From assembly GCA_030037575.1 (NCBI GenBank), contig JASHRB010000066.1:1-8110 (forward strand): a stretch of DNA of 8,110 nt, written 5' to 3'. This document shows, one piece after another, positions 6,230 to 8,110 of the stretch. The stretch comes from Candidatus Sulfotelmatobacter sp. GTDB lineage: Bacteria; Acidobacteriota; Terriglobia; Terriglobales; Acidobacteriaceae. A model generated the notes under the pieces. It ran no database searches. It worked only from the letters and a program-made list of their open reading frames with translations, and was not told the DNA's origin. Position numbers and translations under genes: made by a program. Positions within the stretch are counted from its first letter, which is position 1; every line of letters starts with the position of its first letter.

Positions 6230-6970
6230 ATGTCGATTAGTGGACCGGAAGAATTAGCGGGGATGCGCGCGGCGGGAGCGGTGGTCGCTCTCATGCTGGA
6301 AGCCATGAAATCCGCAGTCCGCCCGGGAATCACCACTGCCGAGTTGGATGAAGTCGGAGCGCGGGTTATGCGCGAGCAGGGCGCGCAATCGGCGCCAGCG
6401 ATGGTTTACAAGTTTCCCGGGGTGAGTTGCATCAGCGTAAATGACGAAGCAGTGCATGGCATTCCGGGCAAGCGCGCTTTGGCGTCGGGCGATTTGGTGA
6501 AGCTCGACGTGACGGTCGAAAAAAATGGCTTCATGGCTGACGCCGCGGTAACTGTTCCCGTGGGCGAGGTCTCTGTGGAGGGTAAGAAGCTCATGGCCTG
6601 CGCCCAACGCGCTTTTGCCAAGGCGATGTTGGTGGCACGAGCCGGCTTTCGCGTATCTGAGATCGGGCGTGTCATCGAGCGCGAAGTGCGCCGCAGTGGT
6701 TTCTCGGTGATTCGCGACCTGGGAGGGCATGGCATAGGCCGCACCATTCATGAAGCGCCGCGCGTACCGAACTATGCCGATCCTGAGGCTCATGAAATAC
6801 TGACCGAAGGACTGGTGATAACGGTCGAGCCCATCATCGCCGCCGGCTCGGGTAGGGCGCTCACGGCGCGGGATCGATGGACGGTGGTCACGGCGGATCA
6901 CAGCGCATCGGCACACTACGAGCACACGTTGGTCATCACAAAAGGCCAGCCAATGCTGCTCACCGCCTAG
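6230..6970 (+). CDS. map: Type I methionine aminopeptidase
   Basis: Removes the N-terminal methionine from nascent proteins in the cytoplasm using two divalent metal ions. The ATG at 6230 has GGAGG 7 nt upstream (6218-6222) and gives 246 residues, normal for type I enzymes; the in-frame ATG at 6203 has no such site. All metal ligands and the active-site histidines align with E. coli MetAP: H76 (EAVHGIP), D93 (KLDVTV), D104 (FMADAAVT), H167 (GGHGIG), H174 (TIHEAP), E200 (TVEPI) and E231 (HYEHT). The segment around the second Asp reads NGFMADAAVT rather than the commoner GYHGDTSRTF form, which I associate with paralogous type I copies. The gene is also not in the usual adk-map-infA ribosomal context, so it may be a second, accessory MetAP. 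Its TAG stop falls inside the CTAG that flanks the 108-bp element. Confidence 0.95.
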   Translation: MSISGPEELAGMRAAGAVVALMLEAMKSAVRPGITTAELDEVGARVMREQGAQSAPAMVYKFPGVSCISVNDEAVHGIPGKRALASGDLVKLDVTVEKNGFMADAAVTVPVGEVSVEGKKLMACAQRAFAKAMLVARAGFRVSEIGRVIEREVRRSGFSVIRDLGGHGIGRTIHEAPRVPNYADPEAHEILTEGLVITVEPIIAAGSGRALTARDRWTVVTADHSASAHYEHTLVITKGQPMLLTA

Positions 6971-6985
6971 GAGTCTGTCCGAGAA
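6971..6985 (+). repeat. Left terminal inverted repeat of the 108-bp element
   Basis: GAGTCTGTCCGAGAA, directly after CTAG. It pairs with the right repeat at 7064-7078 at 13 of 15 positions; mismatches are at positions 5 and 14. Confidence 0.68.
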
Positions 6986-7063
6986 ATCATTTGTCGGCTA
7001 ACATGTGCGGCCGGCTTCGCGCAGAACCACAACAAGTAGTGGTCGAAACAAGTCAATTCCGAA

Positions 7064-7078
7064 TACTCGGACACACTC
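7064..7078 (-). repeat. Right terminal inverted repeat of the 108-bp element
   Basis: Reads GAGTGTGTCCGAGTA on the minus strand and is followed by CTAG on the plus strand. Counting the flanking CTAG and CGC/GCG, the symmetry extends to 22 bp per side (6964-6985 with 7064-7085). Confidence 0.68.
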
Positions 7079-7120
7079 CTAGGCGAAGCCCGCCCTTAAT
7101 GAACTCTTCCCTCTGCGGAA

Positions 7121-8110
7121 TCACTTCGAGATTACTTCATACGGCCGCATCATTTCGTTGTCCTCGTGCTCCAGGATGTGGCAATGCCAAACGTACCGGC
7201 CGGTAAAGCCGACAAAGGGTACGATGATGCGCGTGACCATACGGGAGTATGCCTGCACCGTGTCTTTCCATCCCGCTTCATTCGGCGCCGGAGGTTGCGG
7301 AGGCCCGAGAAAGTGCAATTCGCGCTTGGTTTGGAACAGCCACGGCTCATAATTCTGGCGATCGAGAATCTGAAAGCGCACCAGGTGAAGATGAATGGGA
7401 TGAGTGTCGTTGGTGGGGTTGATGAGTGTCCAGATTTCCGTCGATCCCAACACCGGCCTCTCGGTAATCGGCAGTTTCCAGCGCGAGGCGTTCAGTAGCA
7501 GCATGGCGGGATTGCCGTTTCGGTTCACATATTCATCGAGGGTTAATAAGCGCGTCTGTGCGGCCTTCGACTCCGGGATTTTCGCCACCGCACGCAAACA
7601 ACTGGGCAGCGAACTTGTGTCCACCACCTTCTCCGGGGAAACACGGAATTGCATGATGACAAATGCGTCGCTTTTAAGAATGACTTGCTCGCCGCGATGG
7701 TCACTGAAGTCGAGGACGAGATCGGCGCGCTCCGCCGGAGCAATCTCGAGATGCTGGAGCGGAGCGGGAGCGGGCAACAGTCCCTGGTCGGTTCCGATCT
7801 GATGAAACGGAACGGCATTTGTCGAACCGCGGTCCGCTTGCCTCGGTGGTTCCTTACTGTCCATAGGGGCGGCGACAAACGACAAATGATAAATGCGGGC
7901 GTTCGAAGCATTCAGCAGGCGAAAGCGATATTTCCTCGGTTCGACCTCCAAGTAAGGAAATAATTTTCCGTTGACCAGGATCGCGTTGCCAAAAACCTCG
8001 GGCACCCAGGGCGATTTCGGATCCGGCGAGACCGGATAAAGAAGCTGTCCTTCGCGCGTCAGGAGCCGGTCGTAAACAAGCAGTGGCAACTCATATTTAC
8101 CTCGTGGCAG
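7121..8110 (-). CDS. Multicopper oxidase, CotA/bilirubin-oxidase-like, C-terminal part
   Basis: Laccase-like copper oxidase that oxidises substrates (phenolics, bilirubin-like compounds or metal ions) and reduces O2 to water. The true start is outside the window; 329 residues are visible. The minus-strand frame is open to the edge, beginning LPRGKYELPLLVYDRLL, which matches the middle of CotA-type proteins. VFGNAILVNGKLFPYLEVEPRKYRFRLLN follows in pieces typical of the second cupredoxin domain (visible residues about 39-67). The third domain carries the copper ligands: HPIHLH (H237, H240, H242) and WHCHILEHEDNEMM with H309, C310, H311, H315 and M320. The Cys-to-His (+5) and Cys-to-Met (+10) spacings match the type 1 copper site of CotA, with Met as axial ligand. 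The first copper cluster motif and any signal peptide are not visible, so location is unknown. It converges on map. Confidence 0.95.
   Translation of the reverse strand: MPRGKYELPLLVYDRLLTREGQLLYPVSPDPKSPWVPEVFGNAILVNGKLFPYLEVEPRKYRFRLLNASNARIYHLSFVAAPMDSKEPPRQADRGSTNAVPFHQIGTDQGLLPAPAPLQHLEIAPAERADLVLDFSDHRGEQVILKSDAFVIMQFRVSPEKVVDTSSLPSCLRAVAKIPESKAAQTRLLTLDEYVNRNGNPAMLLLNASRWKLPITERPVLGSTEIWTLINPTNDTHPIHLHLVRFQILDRQNYEPWLFQTKRELHFLGPPQPPAPNEAGWKDTVQAYSRMVTRIIVPFVGFTGRYVWHCHILEHEDNEMMRPYEVISK

Larger units (their letters stand above)
6967..7082. mobile_element. 108-bp MITE or internally deleted IS with terminal inverted repeats and CTAG target duplication
   Basis: The body at 6971-7078 starts GAGTCTGTCCGAGAA and ends with the reverse complement of GAGTGTGTCCGAGTA (13 of 15 match). 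It is flanked on both sides by CTAG (6967-6970 and 7079-7082), which fits a 4-bp target duplication of the YTAR/YTAG kind known for IS5- and IS701-type elements. Removing the element plus one CTAG restores CGCCTAGGCG, a perfect palindrome, as the empty site. The interior (about 78 bp) has no gene. It lies exactly between the convergent map and multicopper oxidase genes; the left CTAG supplies or preserves the map stop codon. When transcribed, the ends could pair into a long stem. Because CTAG is itself palindromic, it could alternatively belong to the repeats, and a non-mobile dyad (for example a terminator) cannot be excluded. Confidence 0.6.

Noticed and set aside
6254..6925. 223-codon minus-strand frame antisense to map
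   Set aside because: Composition rich in His and Arg with no motif; map is intact on the plus strand.

Overview
The window looks like chromosome of a high-GC Gram-negative soil-type bacterium, most likely an acidobacterium (Terriglobia/Koribacter-Sulfotelmatobacter type). This is an inference from protein flavour: a RocA/PruA-type dehydrogenase, clostridial-type Hbd, a PagL-like outer-membrane protein, WalJ/YycJ, and small membrane proteins of a kind I associate with that phylum. No rRNA, tRNA or other phylogenetic marker is present. I see no CRISPR array, phage module or obvious defence island, so this is mostly ordinary chromosome with two scars of mobile DNA.

Layout. 1-729 (-) is the N-terminal part of an L-glutamate-gamma-semialdehyde dehydrogenase cut by the window edge. 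A 424-bp divergent intergenic region follows, then a complete 3-hydroxybutyryl-CoA dehydrogenase (1154-2002, +). Next is a secreted beta-barrel protein (2199-3476, +) that appears to be a tandem duplication of a PagL/lipid A deacylase-like domain; only the first copy keeps the likely catalytic residues. At 3590-3743 lies a frameshifted, truncated N-terminus of an IS5/IS1182-like transposase. Its last in-frame stop directly abuts the ATG of a small four-helix membrane protein (3744-4109).

4337-5140 encodes a WalJ/YycJ metallo-beta-lactamase-fold hydrolase with no Shine-Dalgarno and a possible leaderless promoter. It is followed closely by two small membrane proteins (5177-5620, with an anti-sigma-like zinc-binding motif; and 5747-6157) and by a type I methionine aminopeptidase (6230-6970) with all seven metal-ligand and catalytic positions intact. 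The aminopeptidase's stop codon lies in a CTAG that flanks a 108-bp element with 15-bp terminal inverted repeats, probably a MITE or internally deleted IS. Convergent to it, 7121-8110 (-) is the C-terminal part of a CotA-like multicopper oxidase running off the right edge.

Functionally the genes do not form one pathway. PruA (proline/glutamate catabolism) and Hbd (fatty-acid/butyryl-CoA or polyhydroxybutyrate metabolism) are divergent metabolic genes. The rest is envelope proteins, a housekeeping nuclease-type hydrolase, N-terminal Met removal and copper-dependent oxidation. The observations most worth a second look are the 108-bp CTAG-flanked element, the tandem PagL-like barrel and the transposase relic at the start of the 3744 gene.
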